Positions 1-9,995 of a stretch of 64,000 bases of DNA are shown here, in pieces. Position numbers and translations under genes: made by a program. Under the pieces are notes generated by a model. It saw only the letters and a program-made list of their open reading frames with translations, made no database searches and had not been told where the DNA came from. Numbering within the stretch: the first letter of the stretch is position 1; each line of letters begins with the position of its first letter. Source of the stretch: an uncultured Pelagibacteraceae bacterium (GTDB lineage Bacteria > Pseudomonadota > Alphaproteobacteria > Pelagibacterales > Pelagibacteraceae); NCBI GenBank assembly GCA_902522525.1, contig CABYVU010000003.1, positions 1 to 64,000 on the forward strand, written 5' to 3'.

Positions 1-7
1 TTGGAAG

Positions 8-481
8 ATGTTAAAAATACAGCCAGCAATTTATAGTATATTCTTTTTATTAATTTTTTCTTTAAATGAATTATCTGCTGAGATAAGGAAACCAAATCCA
101 GAAATAAAGCCCAGAGAAGTTGTTGAGATACAACTCAATGCTTTAATGAAGAACGATGAACCTGAAAAAGACAGTGGTATCATTCAAACCTGGTTTTTTG
201 CTCACCCAAACAATCAAAGAGTTACAGGACCTATTGAGAGATTTAAAAACATGATTAAGACAGATTCTTATTCAATGCTTTTAAACCACGAAAATTATGA
301 AATTGTAGAAGTTTATAAATCAAAAGGTGTATCGACATTTGAAGTAACCATTATGGACAAGGATAAAAAATATTATAAATTCAAATGGCAAGTTGAAAAA
401 TATGAAATTGATGGATTTTTAAAAAATTGTTGGCTCACTACTGCAGTATCCCAACCAATACCAATGGGCTCCTCTATTTAA
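8..481 (+). CDS. Secreted DUF4864-like protein
   Basis: A 157-residue protein. The N-terminus is a clear signal peptide: a hydrophobic run at residues 8-20 ending in ELSA-E, so export to the periplasm is likely. The mature part (VVEIQLNAL near residue 38, then RVTGPIERFKNMI near 71) resembles the small alpha+beta DUF4864 family, whose function is unknown. GGAAG touches the start codon. The stop TAA shares its last base with the ATG of the next gene, so the two are probably co-translated. The family call rests on recall of motif shape and is moderate; the signal peptide is directly visible. Confidence 0.75.
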   Translation: MLKIQPAIYSIFFLLIFSLNELSAEIRKPNPEIKPREVVEIQLNALMKNDEPEKDSGIIQTWFFAHPNNQRVTGPIERFKNMIKTDSYSMLLNHENYEIVEVYKSKGVSTFEVTIMDKDKKYYKFKWQVEKYEIDGFLKNCWLTTAVSQPIPMGSSI

Positions 482-696
482 TGAAAAAACCAAGTTTTCC
501 AGTACGAATTGCAATACTCATGGCAATACTTTGTATCCCACCAATTGGCGCCACTCAAATAGGATGGTACTATTTTGGGCAAGAGATGGGAGTAAACTTT
601 GGTATGGCCGCAGGAGTTTTTAGTGTCATAACTGCTGCATATTTAATGTACCAAATGGGTTGGAGAGATGACGATGACGACGATTATCACTATTAG
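481..696 (+). CDS. Small two-helix membrane protein with Asp-rich tail
   Basis: A 71-residue protein starting at the ATG that overlaps the upstream stop by one base (TAATG). A longer in-frame start at 427 lies inside the preceding gene and is less likely. Two hydrophobic segments (about residues 7-28 and 35-56) predict an inner-membrane hairpin. The C-terminus is strikingly acidic (RDDDDDDYHY) and could bind cations or face a basic partner, but that is inference. No family recognised. Translational coupling suggests it works with the secreted protein before it. Confidence 0.7.
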   Translation: MKKPSFPVRIAILMAILCIPPIGATQIGWYYFGQEMGVNFGMAAGVFSVITAAYLMYQMGWRDDDDDDYHY

Positions 697-736
697 AATT
701 ATGTTTAGTTTATAGAAAAAATTTAGTAAAAATCGC

Positions 737-3172
737 ATGATGAAATCAAAAGCAAAAGTTGTAGTAGTAGGTGGAGGAGTTGTTGGTGTTAGTGCCCTGT
801 ATCACTTAGCTAAAAAGGGCTGGTCAGATGTTGTTTTGATTGAAAGAAAAGAATTGACTTCAGGTTCAACATGGCATGCAGCTGGGCTACTTCCGTTGTT
901 TAACATGAGTTACTCAGTTGGCCAGTTACATAAATATGCAGTTAATCTTTATAAAAGTTTAGAGGAAGAAACAGGCAAAAATGTCGGTTTCAGTGTTGTT
1001 TCAAATATCAGATTAGCAGACAACAAAGATAGAATGGATGAGTATCATCAATATGCTGGAGTTGCAAAAACTATCGGAGTAGATGTAAAATTTTTAACAC
1101 CAGATCAAGTTAAAGAAATTTGGCCTTTGTGTAATACAAAGGATTTAATTGGAGCAATTCAACACCCTGAAGATGGATATATTCAACCAGCTGATTTAAC
1201 ACAATCATTAGCTACTGGCGCAAGAAATAGAGGTGCTGAGATTTACAGAAATACAACGGTTCTTGCAATGAAACAAAATAAAGATGGATGGGTTGTTGAA
1301 ACAGATAAAGGATCTATAGAATGTGAACATGTAATTTCATGTTCAGGAAATTTTGCTAGACAAACTGGTAAGATGGTTGGTTTAGATATTCCAGTAATAC
1401 CAGTTGAACATCAATACATTGTAACAGAACCCCACCCAGAAATTCAAAAAAGAAAAAAAGAAGGTCTTCCAGAAATGGGAGTTTTAAGAGATAGCGATAG
1501 CAGATGGTACATGAGAGAGGAAGCGGGTGGTTTAATTTTAGGGCCATATGAGGATGGTGCTCCTGCCTGTTATGTAGATGGTCCTTCAAAGGAATCTGAG
1601 TATGAACTTTTCCAAGAAGATTTAGATAGACTTGCTCCTCATATTGAAGGAGCCATTCATAGAGTTCCAGCATTTGGAGAAGTTGGTGTTAAAAAAGTTT
1701 ATAATGGTGCGATTTGTTATACGCCAGATGGAAATCCGATAGTTGGTCCAGCATGGGGATTAAAAAACTTTTGGATTAATGAAGGTCATAGTTTTGGCAT
1801 CACTGCAGCTGGTGGAGCCGGATGGCAACTAGCCGAGTGGATTGTCGATGGAGAACCTACAATAGACATGCTTGGTGTTGAACCAAGAAGATACGGTGAT
1901 TATTGTTCAAAATCTTATCTAAAAGAAAAAAATGAAGAAGCTTACAGTCATGTATTTATAACTCACTTTCCAGACGAGGAAAGACCAGCCGCAAGACCTT
2001 TAAGAACAGCTCCTTGTTATGACAGAATGAAAAATCTTGGTGCAGTTTTTGGCCAAAAGTTTGGATGGGAGCGACCTAATTTTTTTGCAACTGATGGGAT
2101 GGAGCAAAAGGATGATTGGTCTTTTAGAAGATCAAATTGGTTCAAGGCTATTGAGAAAGAGTGCAAGAATGTAAAGGAAAATGTTGGTCTACTAGATATG
2201 ACAGCATTTGCAAAATGCAGAATTAAAGGTCCTGGAGCTGAAGAATTTTTAGATAAGTTGGTTGCAAACAAACTTCCAAAAAAAATAGGTAGAATTAATT
2301 TATGTCATGCATTGAATACTAAAGGCGGTGTTCATTCAGAATTTACAATAATGAGAGAGTCGGAAAATAGTTTTTATTTAGTTTCTGCTGGAGCGTTTCA
2401 AAGGTTAGATCATGATTGGATATTATGCTGGATGCCAAAAGATGGATCTGTTCAATTTGAAAATTTAACAAACAGTAAAGGTGTTCTAGTTGTATCAGGA
2501 CCAAAAGCTAGAGAGTTAATGCAAAGAGTGTCTAATGATGATTTTTCAAATGAAAATTTTAAATGGCTAAGTGCAAAACAAGTAGATGTAGGATTTGCTC
2601 CAGTAAATGCAATGAGAGTAAATTTTGTAGGAGAATTAGGTTGGGAATTACATCATCCTATTGAATATCAAAACCATATTTTTGATAAGTTAATGGATGC
2701 AGGACAAGATTTAGGTTTAAAACCATATGGTATAAGAGCTATGAATAGTCTGAGAGTTGAAAAATCCTATAAATTGGTTGGTACTGAATTATCCATCGAA
2801 TACTCCCCATATGAAAGTGGTTTAGATAGATTTGTACATCCAAATAAAGGAAGTTTTATTGGTTTAGAAGCTTTGAATAAATGGAGAGAGAAAGGATTTG
2901 ATAACAAACTAGTTACTTTAGAAGTTCATGAAACAAGTGATGCAGATGTACTTGGAAATAACCCTATTTATGAAAACGGTAGTGTTGTTGGTAGAGCAAC
3001 AGGAGGTGACTTTGGTTTTAGACTAGGAAAATCTATCGCACTAGGAATGGTTAAGCCAGAGCTAGCTAATATTGGACAAAAACTAAAGATTGATATACTT
3101 GGTAAGATGCATGAGGCAACAATTTTAGAAGAGAGTCCTTATGATGCAGAAAATAAATTATTAAGAGCATAA
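737..3172 (+). CDS. Dimethylglycine/sarcosine dehydrogenase-type flavoprotein (DAO + GcvT domains)
   Basis: An 811-residue protein. The N-terminal half is a DAO-type FAD domain: dinucleotide motif VVVGGGVVG at residues 8-16, and the SGSTWHAAG motif whose His (residue 47) carries covalent FAD in dimethylglycine and sarcosine dehydrogenases. The C-terminal half is a GcvT/aminomethyltransferase-like folate domain ([12 protein letters not shown] near residue 633). Such enzymes oxidatively demethylate N-methylated glycines, pass the one-carbon unit to tetrahydrofolate and the electrons to ETF. The next three genes encode exactly that ETF chain, which supports the role. Substrate (dimethylglycine, sarcosine or another methylamine) cannot be set from sequence. 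A paralogue lies at 14071-16515. Confidence 0.9.
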   Translation: MMKSKAKVVVVGGGVVGVSALYHLAKKGWSDVVLIERKELTSGSTWHAAGLLPLFNMSYSVGQLHKYAVNLYKSLEEETGKNVGFSVVSNIRLADNKDRMDEYHQYAGVAKTIGVDVKFLTPDQVKEIWPLCNTKDLIGAIQHPEDGYIQPADLTQSLATGARNRGAEIYRNTTVLAMKQNKDGWVVETDKGSIECEHVISCSGNFARQTGKMVGLDIPVIPVEHQYIVTEPHPEIQKRKKEGLPEMGVLRDSDSRWYMREEAGGLILGPYEDGAPACYVDGPSKESEYELFQEDLDRLAPHIEGAIHRVPAFGEVGVKKVYNGAICYTPDGNPIVGPAWGLKNFWINEGHSFGITAAGGAGWQLAEWIVDGEPTIDMLGVEPRRYGDYCSKSYLKEKNEEAYSHVFITHFPDEERPAARPLRTAPCYDRMKNLGAVFGQKFGWERPNFFATDGMEQKDDWSFRRSNWFKAIEKECKNVKENVGLLDMTAFAKCRIKGPGAEEFLDKLVANKLPKKIGRINLCHALNTKGGVHSEFTIMRESENSFYLVSAGAFQRLDHDWILCWMPKDGSVQFENLTNSKGVLVVSGPKARELMQRVSNDDFSNENFKWLSAKQVDVGFAPVNAMRVNFVGELGWELHHPIEYQNHIFDKLMDAGQDLGLKPYGIRAMNSLRVEKSYKLVGTELSIEYSPYESGLDRFVHPNKGSFIGLEALNKWREKGFDNKLVTLEVHETSDADVLGNNPIYENGSVVGRATGGDFGFRLGKSIALGMVKPELANIGQKLKIDILGKMHEATILEESPYDAENKLLRA

Positions 3173-3921
3173 TGAAAATTTTAGTCGCTGTAAAAAGAGT
3201 TATTGATTATAACGTCCAAATAAGAGTTAAAGAGGATGGTAGTGGAGTTGTGACTGACAATGTTAAAATGTCAACTAATCCACCTGATGATAATGCAATT
3301 GAGGAAGCTGTTAAAATTAAAGAGGCTGGAAAGGCTTCAGAGATAATAGCTATAACAGTTGGAGAAGAAAAAGCTCAAGAGACAGTAAGAAAAGCCCTAG
3401 CAGTTGGAGCAGATAGAGGAATTCATGTAAAAGTGGATAATATACTAGAACCTCTTGCGGTTTCTAAAATTCTTAAAAAGATAGTTGAAAAAGAAAATCC
3501 AGATTTAGTTTTTATGGGCAAACAAGCAATTGATGATGATTGTAACCAAACAGGTCAAATGTTGGCTGCGCATTTAAACTGGCCGCAAGCTACTTTTGCC
3601 TCAAAAATTGAGGTTAAAGAAAATTCATTAGAAGTAACTAGAGAAGTTGATGAGGGTTTAGAAACTATTGAAGTTAATACACCTGCAATAGTGACATGTG
3701 ACTTAAGACTAAATGAACCAAGATATGCGTCACTGCCAAATATTATGAAGGCTAAGAAAAAACCTATTGAACAGATTAATGCGTCAGATCTAGGAGTTGA
3801 TACTAACCCTAGAATAGAACATATTAAAATTGAGGAACCACCAAAAAGAAAAGCAGGTATAAAGGTTGCTAGTGTTGAGGAGTTGGTGCAAAAATTAAAA
3901 AATGAGGCTAAGGTAATATAA
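3172..3921 (+). CDS. etfB: Electron transfer flavoprotein beta subunit
   Basis: A 249-residue protein of usual EtfB length. It begins [19 protein letters not shown], typical of the family, and contains the AMP-binding region ([17 protein letters not shown] near residue 117) and the conserved [11 protein letters not shown] stretch. With EtfA it forms the soluble heterodimer that accepts electrons from flavin dehydrogenases. The start overlaps the stop of the upstream demethylating dehydrogenase by one base and its stop overlaps etfA by one base, so the chain is translationally coupled and probably dedicated, at least partly, to that dehydrogenase. Confidence 0.97.
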   Translation: MKILVAVKRVIDYNVQIRVKEDGSGVVTDNVKMSTNPPDDNAIEEAVKIKEAGKASEIIAITVGEEKAQETVRKALAVGADRGIHVKVDNILEPLAVSKILKKIVEKENPDLVFMGKQAIDDDCNQTGQMLAAHLNWPQATFASKIEVKENSLEVTREVDEGLETIEVNTPAIVTCDLRLNEPRYASLPNIMKAKKKPIEQINASDLGVDTNPRIEHIKIEEPPKRKAGIKVASVEELVQKLKNEAKVI

Positions 3922-4874
3922 TGTCAGTTTTATTAATAGCAGAGCATAACAACAAAGAGGTAAAACCATTTACTTTAAACGCGATTACAGCTGCATCGCA
4001 AATAGATCAAGATCTTCATGTACTGTTAATTGGAAGTAAGGCAGATGATGTTGCAAAATCTTTATCTGAAGTTCCTTTAGTAAAAAAAGTTCTGCATATA
4101 GATCATGAAATTTATGAAAATTATATTGCTGAGAATTATACTGCAGCAATTTTAAAACACGCTGATAAATATTCACATATTATTTGCTCAGCAAATACAT
4201 TTGGAAAAAACCTTATGCCAAGAGTAGCAGCATTATTGGATATTTCACAAGTAAGCGATATTATAAAAGTTATATCTCCCGATACTTTTTTAAGACCAAT
4301 TTATGCTGGAAATGCATTTGCTACAGTTAAAAGTAATGATGAAAAAAAATGTGTTACTATTAGACCAACATCATTTGAAGCGGCTGAAACAACTGGAGGA
4401 TCTGCCGAAATAGAAAAAATAGATGCAGCAGACCAAACTGAAAATACGAAATTTATTAATAGAGAAGAAATCAAATCAGATAGACCTGAATTAGGCACAG
4501 CTAGAATAGTAATTTCAGGCGGTAGAGGCTTGCAAAGTGGAGAAAATTTCAAATTAATAACTGATGTAGCGGATAAATTAAATGCTGCAATAGGAGCTTC
4601 AAGAGCTGCGGTTGATGCTGGATATATTACAAACGAACATCAAGTAGGACAAACAGGAAAAGTTGTTGTACCTGATCTTTATATAGCAGTTGGAATTTCT
4701 GGAGCCATTCAACATTTAGCAGGAATGAAAGAAAGTAAAGTTATTGTTGCTATAAATAAAGATGGTGAAGCACCTATTTTTAGTGTCGCAGATTACGGCC
4801 TAGAAGCTGATTTATTCGAAGCACTTCCTCAATTCTTAGAGGAACTGAACAAATTAAACACTATACAAAAATAA
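3921..4874 (+). CDS. etfA: Electron transfer flavoprotein alpha subunit
   Basis: A 317-residue protein with the two-domain EtfA layout. The C-terminal FAD-binding region is clear: VISGGRGLQSGENF near residue 197, the GASRAAVDAG motif, GQTGKVVVPDLYIAVGISG, and INKDGEAPIFSVADYG. It holds the FAD that carries electrons from the dehydrogenase to ETF-ubiquinone oxidoreductase, encoded next. One-base overlap with etfB. Confidence 0.97.
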   Translation: MSVLLIAEHNNKEVKPFTLNAITAASQIDQDLHVLLIGSKADDVAKSLSEVPLVKKVLHIDHEIYENYIAENYTAAILKHADKYSHIICSANTFGKNLMPRVAALLDISQVSDIIKVISPDTFLRPIYAGNAFATVKSNDEKKCVTIRPTSFEAAETTGGSAEIEKIDAADQTENTKFINREEIKSDRPELGTARIVISGGRGLQSGENFKLITDVADKLNAAIGASRAAVDAGYITNEHQVGQTGKVVVPDLYIAVGISGAIQHLAGMKESKVIVAINKDGEAPIFSVADYGLEADLFEALPQFLEELNKLNTIQK

Positions 4875-4895
4875 CAAATACTGTAAGAAATTAGT

Positions 4896-6515
4896 ATGTC
4901 CAGAGAAGTGATGGAATACGATGTAGTAGTCGTAGGTGGCGGACCATCGGGACTTTCAACTGCAATAAAATTAAAGCAGTTAAATCCAGATATTAATGTC
5001 TGCCTTTTAGAAAAAGCATCTGAAATAGGTGCACATATTTTATCCGGGAACGTGTTTGAAACGCGAGCCTTAGATGAACTATTGCCAAATTGGAAAGATC
5101 TTAATCCACCAATTAAAACAAAAGTTAACAAAGAAAAGTTTCTATTTCTAGGAAAGACAAAAAAAATTAGTTGGCCAACTTGGTTATTACCTAAAGTACA
5201 ACAAAATCATAACAATTATATTATTAGTCTAGCTAATCTATGTAGATGGCTGGCTGAACAAGCTGAAACTCTTGGAGTTGAAATATTCCCAGGTTTTCCT
5301 GCAAGTGAAGTTTTATATAATGAAGATGGTTCTGTTAAGGGTGTAGCAACTCAAGATATGGGTTTAGATAAAGAAGGTAATAAAAAAGATAGTTATGAAC
5401 CAGGAATGGAACTTCATGCAAAAGTTACAGTTTTTGCAGAAGGGTGTAGAGGACATTTGGGTAAAGAATTAATAAAAAAATTTGATTTAGATAAAGGAAA
5501 AGATCCACAACAGTATGGAATAGGATTTAAAGAAATTTGGGAATTAAAAGAAGAAAATCACGACGAAGGTCTAGTGATGCATACTGCAGGTTGGCCATTA
5601 GATAACAGCACCTACGGGGGAAGCTTTGTTTATCATGCTGAGAATAAACAAATATTTTTAGGATATGTCATTGGTCTTGATTATAAAAATCCACATCTAT
5701 CACCATTTGACGAATTTCAAAAGTTTAAAACTCATCCTGCGATTAGATCAATATTAGAAGGTGGTAAAAGAATATCATACGGAGCAAGAGCACTAATAGA
5801 GGGAGGTTTTCAAAGTCTACCTAAGATGTTTATGCCAGGTGCATTATTAGTTGGTTGCGATGCAGGCACATTAAATATGCCAAAGATTAAAGGATCACAT
5901 ACTGCAATGAAAAGTGGAATGATTGCAGCAGAAACTATTATTGATCACATAAAATCAAGCAAAGAATTATCTATTTATGAAGAAAAATTCAAAAAAAGTT
6001 GGGTTTATAAAGAGTTATATGAGGCTAGAAATGTTAAACCTAGCTTTAGCTGGGGTTTAATTCTTGGAATAATATTTACAGGAATTGATCAAATTTTATT
6101 TAAAGGAAGATTGCCATTTACACTTAAACATAAACATGCTGATCACGAAACCTTAAAACCAGCAAGTGAAATGCCAAAAATAGATTATCCAAAACCAGAT
6201 AACATTATTACATTTGATAAAACAAGTTCAGTTTATCTAACAGGAACTAATCATGCTGAAAATCAACCAGTACATCTTCAACTTAAAGATAAAGATTTAC
6301 CTATAAAATATACTTTAGGTAAATACGATGAGCCTGCGCAAAGATACTGTCCAGTCGGAGTTTATGAAATTCAAAAAGAAAATGATGTTGAAAAATTTGT
6401 AATTAATTCTCAAAATTGTATTCATTGTAAAACTTGCGATATAAAAGAACCATCACAAAATATTACCTGGATTACACCAGAAGGTGGGGGTGGGCCAAAG
6501 TACGGAAATATGTAA
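4896..6515 (+). CDS. Electron transfer flavoprotein-ubiquinone oxidoreductase
   Basis: A 539-residue protein of usual ETF-QO length. N-terminal FAD motif VVVGGGPSGLSTAIKL (about residues 10-25), then GAHILSGNVFE, typical of the family. The C-terminus has the 4Fe-4S ligands: RYCPVGVYE followed by CIHCKTCDIK, and ends with the conserved TPEGGGGPKYGNM-type tail. This monotopic membrane enzyme takes electrons from ETF to ubiquinone. It sits 21 bases after etfA and completes an operon (737-6515) running from substrate oxidation to the quinone pool. A second in-frame Met lies five codons downstream of the chosen start. Confidence 0.97.
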   Translation: MSREVMEYDVVVVGGGPSGLSTAIKLKQLNPDINVCLLEKASEIGAHILSGNVFETRALDELLPNWKDLNPPIKTKVNKEKFLFLGKTKKISWPTWLLPKVQQNHNNYIISLANLCRWLAEQAETLGVEIFPGFPASEVLYNEDGSVKGVATQDMGLDKEGNKKDSYEPGMELHAKVTVFAEGCRGHLGKELIKKFDLDKGKDPQQYGIGFKEIWELKEENHDEGLVMHTAGWPLDNSTYGGSFVYHAENKQIFLGYVIGLDYKNPHLSPFDEFQKFKTHPAIRSILEGGKRISYGARALIEGGFQSLPKMFMPGALLVGCDAGTLNMPKIKGSHTAMKSGMIAAETIIDHIKSSKELSIYEEKFKKSWVYKELYEARNVKPSFSWGLILGIIFTGIDQILFKGRLPFTLKHKHADHETLKPASEMPKIDYPKPDNIITFDKTSSVYLTGTNHAENQPVHLQLKDKDLPIKYTLGKYDEPAQRYCPVGVYEIQKENDVEKFVINSQNCIHCKTCDIKEPSQNITWITPEGGGGPKYGNM

Positions 6516-6890
6516 TTAAGAAAGATCTATTGCAAATTTTTTTAAAGTTTCAATTGGTACCAACTTTAATGTGTTAACATGAGTTTTTTTTAAGTATATA
6601 GAACATCCAATTCCTGCCTCTAAAGCTCTTGCAACCCAACTGGCACATACACACCAGTTATCTCCATCAACCAATCCAGGAAAACCAAATTCAGGGTGAG
6701 GTGTTATCAAATCGTTACCAGCCTCTTTACACCATTCTAAAAATTCGTCGTTAACTTTTACACAAACTGTGTGTAAACCTCGATCGTTTTCATCTGTATT
6801 ACAACAACCGTCCCTGAACCAGCCAGTTAATGGATTTTTAGAACATTCTTCAAGATCTTCACCAAGAACGTTTTTTTGAGCCTCACTCAT
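6516..6890 (-). CDS. DUF2237 family protein
   Basis: A 124-residue soluble protein matching DUF2237: CSKNPLTGWFRDGCC near residue 17, DRGLHTVC, GNDLITPHPEFGFPGLVDG, and DNWCVCASWV. Several Cys residues are conserved. Function is unknown. Its ATG overlaps the hisI stop by one base. It is convergent with the ETF-QO gene, with stops adjacent at 6515/6516, so there is no room for a separate intergenic terminator. Confidence 0.9.
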   Translation of the reverse strand: MSEAQKNVLGEDLEECSKNPLTGWFRDGCCNTDENDRGLHTVCVKVNDEFLEWCKEAGNDLITPHPEFGFPGLVDGDNWCVCASWVARALEAGIGCSIYLKKTHVNTLKLVPIETLKKFAIDLS

Positions 6891-7357
6891 TAAATTTTAG
6901 TAGGATTAGGTTGTCCTTTATAAACAACTTCTGGATCGAATTTTTTGTTTTCTTCTTCAAATTTCATTTCTACTTTACGTCCATTTTCAATTTTCCCTGT
7001 AGGTACTGATCGATAAAAACATGATCTGTAGCCAACATGGCAACTTGCGCCATCACCAATATCTACAGTAATCCAAACTGCATCTTGATCATCATCAATT
7101 CTTATTTCTTTTACTTTTTGAGTAAACCCACTAGTTTTTCCTTTATGCCAAATCTCTTTTCTAGACCTGCTCCAGTAGTGAGCTTCTTTTGTTTCTATTG
7201 TTAATTTTAAAGCTTCAACATTCATATAACCGTGCATTAGAATCTCTTTGGTTTCAGCACATGTTGTAATTACAGGTATTAAGCCATCATTATCGAATTT
7301 TGGAGATAAAAGGTTACCTTCCTCTATATCAGCGACATTTTCTCTTTTTTTAAACAT
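6890..7357 (-). CDS. hisI: Phosphoribosyl-AMP cyclohydrolase (histidine biosynthesis)
   Basis: A 155-residue protein with the HisI core: GYMNVEALKLTIET, AHYWSRSRKEIWHKG, and the metal-binding GDGASCHVGYRSCFY segment. It opens the adenine ring of phosphoribosyl-AMP in histidine synthesis. There is no fused HisE domain, as usual in alphaproteobacteria. It stands apart from any other his gene in this window and is co-transcribed with a DUF2237 gene. Confidence 0.95.
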   Translation of the reverse strand: MFKKRENVADIEEGNLLSPKFDNDGLIPVITTCAETKEILMHGYMNVEALKLTIETKEAHYWSRSRKEIWHKGKTSGFTQKVKEIRIDDDQDAVWITVDIGDGASCHVGYRSCFYRSVPTGKIENGRKVEMKFEEENKKFDPEVVYKGQPNPTKI

Positions 7358-7436
7358 ATATAAGTGGCAATATCTAACATATTACTGAATATATTAAATA
7401 TTTTAAATTTAAGGATTTACTGTATAAAAAGGCGCT

Positions 7437-8045
7437 ATGAAATTAGTAAAAGACACAGACAACAAAAATTTAGAGACTAAACAAGTTTCAGATAAAGAAG
7501 CTGAAGAGGCTTTGATCAAGATATTAACTTGGATTGGTGAGGATCCAAATAGAGAAGGTTTGTTAGAAACACCAAAGAGAGTAATAAAAGCCTATAAGGA
7601 ATTTTTTAGTGGATACAAAGAGGATGCTAATAAAGTTTTAGAAAAAACTTTTGGTGACGTTGAAGGATATAATGACATGGTGATTCAAAAAAATATATCT
7701 GTACAAAGTCATTGCGAACATCATATGGTTCCAATATTGGGTATGGCACACGTCGCATACATACCAAAAGAAAGAGTTGTAGGACTAAGTAAGCTAGCAA
7801 GGGTAGTTGATGTATTTGCTAAAAGGTTGCAAACACAAGAAAGATTAACACTACAAATTGCTAAATCAATTATGACTGCTCTTGATGCTAAGGGTGTTGC
7901 AGTAACTATCGATGCAGCTCATCAATGTATGACTACTAGAGGGATAAAAAAAGAAAGAGCATCTACAGTTACTAATTACTTTTTAGGTCAATTTAAGGAT
8001 GATCTTTCTATTCAGAATAGATACTTACGATTTATTAAAGAATAG
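7437..8045 (+). CDS. folE: GTP cyclohydrolase I
   Basis: A 202-residue protein with the FolE signature: VQSHCEHHMVPI (Cys93 and His96 as zinc ligands), VGLSKLARVVDVFAKRLQTQE, and HQCMTTRGI supplying the third ligand, Cys164. It makes dihydroneopterin triphosphate for folate; folate is the acceptor of the one-carbon units released by the dehydrogenases at 737 and 14071. The start is preceded by a weak AAGG. It is divergent from hisI across 79 bases, which must hold both promoters. Confidence 0.97.
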   Translation: MKLVKDTDNKNLETKQVSDKEAEEALIKILTWIGEDPNREGLLETPKRVIKAYKEFFSGYKEDANKVLEKTFGDVEGYNDMVIQKNISVQSHCEHHMVPILGMAHVAYIPKERVVGLSKLARVVDVFAKRLQTQERLTLQIAKSIMTALDAKGVAVTIDAAHQCMTTRGIKKERASTVTNYFLGQFKDDLSIQNRYLRFIKE

Positions 8046-8058
8046 AGTATAATTACAC

Positions 8059-9063
8059 ATGTCTGATACTTTCAAAGCCCTGGTTATAAACCAGGTTGGT
8101 GAAAATTTTTCTCAAGAAGTTAAAGAATTAAATTTTGATTTTTTAAACGAAGGTGAAGTTTTAGTTAAAATACAATACTCTGATCTTAATTATAAGGATG
8201 CTTTGATTTTAAAAGATGGTGCAAAATTAGTTAAAGAGTTTCCAAGAATTCCTGGAATTGATTTCTCAGGTACAGTAGCAGAAAGCAAGTCAGATGAATT
8301 TAAAGAAGGTGATGAGGTAATACTTACTGGTTGTAGGGTTGGAGAATTATTTCATGGAGGATTCTCTCAATATGCAAGGGTTAAAAAAGAATTTCTAATA
8401 AAGAAACCTTCAGGTATTGATTTGAAGCAAGCAATGATGATGGGTACTGCAGGCTTTACAGCAATGTTGTGCGCATTTGCCGTTAAAGCAAAAGAAGAAT
8501 TATTACTACAAAGTAAAGTGAACGATGTCCTTGTAACAGGTTCAACAGGTGGTGTAGGTATGGTTGCAGTAAATATTCTGTCAAAAATGGGATGTAATGT
8601 AACTGCAATCACAGGAAAACCTGAAAAAGCTGATTATTTAAAAGAATTAGGAGCAAAAACTGTTTTAGATCGTAAAGAATTTGAAGGTGAACCAAGATTA
8701 ATTGGTAAAGGTACTTGGGATGGTGTTGTTGACACTGTCGGTGGAAATATTTTAGCAAATGCAATATCTCAAACAAGATTAAAAGGAATTGTAGCTGTCT
8801 GTGGTAATGCGAGTGGAACTAACAAATTAAATACTTCTGTAGTTCCTTTTTATATCAGAGCTGTAAAACTATGGGGCGTAGATTCAGTTAATGTCAGCAA
8901 CAAAAGAAAAGAATTTGTATGGGGTGAAGTACCAAGTTTAGTAGACTTTAGTATTATAGAAAAATCAATTAAAATAGTCGGGCTTGAGGAACTATTGACT
9001 ATATTCCCAGAAATGCTTGAAGGAAAATTGAAAAATAGAATTCTAGTGGACGTAAATAAATAA
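8059..9063 (+). CDS. AcuI/YhdH-type acrylyl-CoA reductase-like MDR oxidoreductase
   Basis: A 334-residue zinc-independent medium-chain dehydrogenase of the YhdH/AcuI subfamily: YSDLNYKDALILKDG near residue 41, PRIPGIDFSGTV, and NADPH motif VLVTGSTGGVGMVAVNIL near 158. AcuI reduces acryloyl-CoA to propionyl-CoA in DMSP and acrylate detoxification, a plausible role in a marine bacterium, but no dmd or ddd gene accompanies it here, so the substrate is inferred. It overlaps the LysR gene downstream by one base. Confidence 0.85.
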   Translation: MSDTFKALVINQVGENFSQEVKELNFDFLNEGEVLVKIQYSDLNYKDALILKDGAKLVKEFPRIPGIDFSGTVAESKSDEFKEGDEVILTGCRVGELFHGGFSQYARVKKEFLIKKPSGIDLKQAMMMGTAGFTAMLCAFAVKAKEELLLQSKVNDVLVTGSTGGVGMVAVNILSKMGCNVTAITGKPEKADYLKELGAKTVLDRKEFEGEPRLIGKGTWDGVVDTVGGNILANAISQTRLKGIVAVCGNASGTNKLNTSVVPFYIRAVKLWGVDSVNVSNKRKEFVWGEVPSLVDFSIIEKSIKIVGLEELLTIFPEMLEGKLKNRILVDVNK

Positions 9064-9953
9064 TGGATTGGGATAAATTAAAAATTTTTCATGCGGTGGC
9101 TGAAGCTGGTAGTTTTACAAGCGCTACTGTAATTCTAAATCTAAGCCAATCTGCAATTAGTAGACAAATTCAATCTTTAGAAGAAGATTTAAAAGTAAAG
9201 TTATTTGAAAGACATGCAAGAGGATTAACGCTTACAGAAAATGGTGAATATGTTTATAAAACTGCACATGAAGTTATTAGTAAACTTAAGGAGGTAGAAA
9301 CAACTTTAGGGGATCAAAAACATAAACCAACAGGAAAACTAACAATTACAACTGTTAGAAGTTTTGGTACTCACTGGTTAACCCCAAGAATTCAGGAGTT
9401 TATGCAATTAAATCCAGAAATTGAAATAGAATTAATTTTTGACGACAAAGAGTTAGATTTAAGTACAAGACAAGCCGATATTGGAATATTTATGAGAAGA
9501 CCAAAACAACTTAATTATATTCAAAGAAAACTAATGGACATAAATTACCATATATATGGCTCAAATAAGTATCTTGAAAAACATGGTATGCCTAAATCTA
9601 TTAATGATTTAAACAAGCATAACTTTATATCATTTGGTAGAGGAGCCCCATCACCAGTGTTTAACCCAGACTGGGCATTAAAACTTGGTATAAAAGATAA
9701 TAAAAAAAGAAAACCTGTTATGAAAGTAAATAGTGTTATGGGTTTACTGTTAGCAGTCGAAAGTGGTGTAGGCCTTGCGGCTCTTCCAGATTATTTAGTC
9801 TCCTTATCTCGAAATGTAATTAAAGTTCTACCCAGCGTTGAGGGACCGATTACAGAAGCTCACTTTGTCTTTCCAGAATCTTTGAAAAATGTAGCAAGAG
9901 TGACAACCTTCAGAAACTTTCTTTATAGTAAAATTTCGGAATTTAAGTCTTAA
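9063..9953 (+). CDS. LysR-family transcriptional regulator
   Basis: A 296-residue LysR protein: N-terminal winged helix (LKIFHAVAEAGSFTSATVIL, then SQSAISRQIQSLEEDLKVKLFERH) and a C-terminal effector domain from about residue 90. Its start overlaps the AcuI-like gene by one base, so the two are co-transcribed; LysR genes are more often divergent from their targets. It could act on its own operon or on the iron genes downstream, but nothing in the sequence decides this. Confidence 0.93.
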   Translation: MDWDKLKIFHAVAEAGSFTSATVILNLSQSAISRQIQSLEEDLKVKLFERHARGLTLTENGEYVYKTAHEVISKLKEVETTLGDQKHKPTGKLTITTVRSFGTHWLTPRIQEFMQLNPEIEIELIFDDKELDLSTRQADIGIFMRRPKQLNYIQRKLMDINYHIYGSNKYLEKHGMPKSINDLNKHNFISFGRGAPSPVFNPDWALKLGIKDNKKRKPVMKVNSVMGLLLAVESGVGLAALPDYLVSLSRNVIKVLPSVEGPITEAHFVFPESLKNVARVTTFRNFLYSKISEFKS

Positions 9954-9995
9954 AATATCAATAATAGCGTCGTTAAGTGCGTCATTAATGCGATT

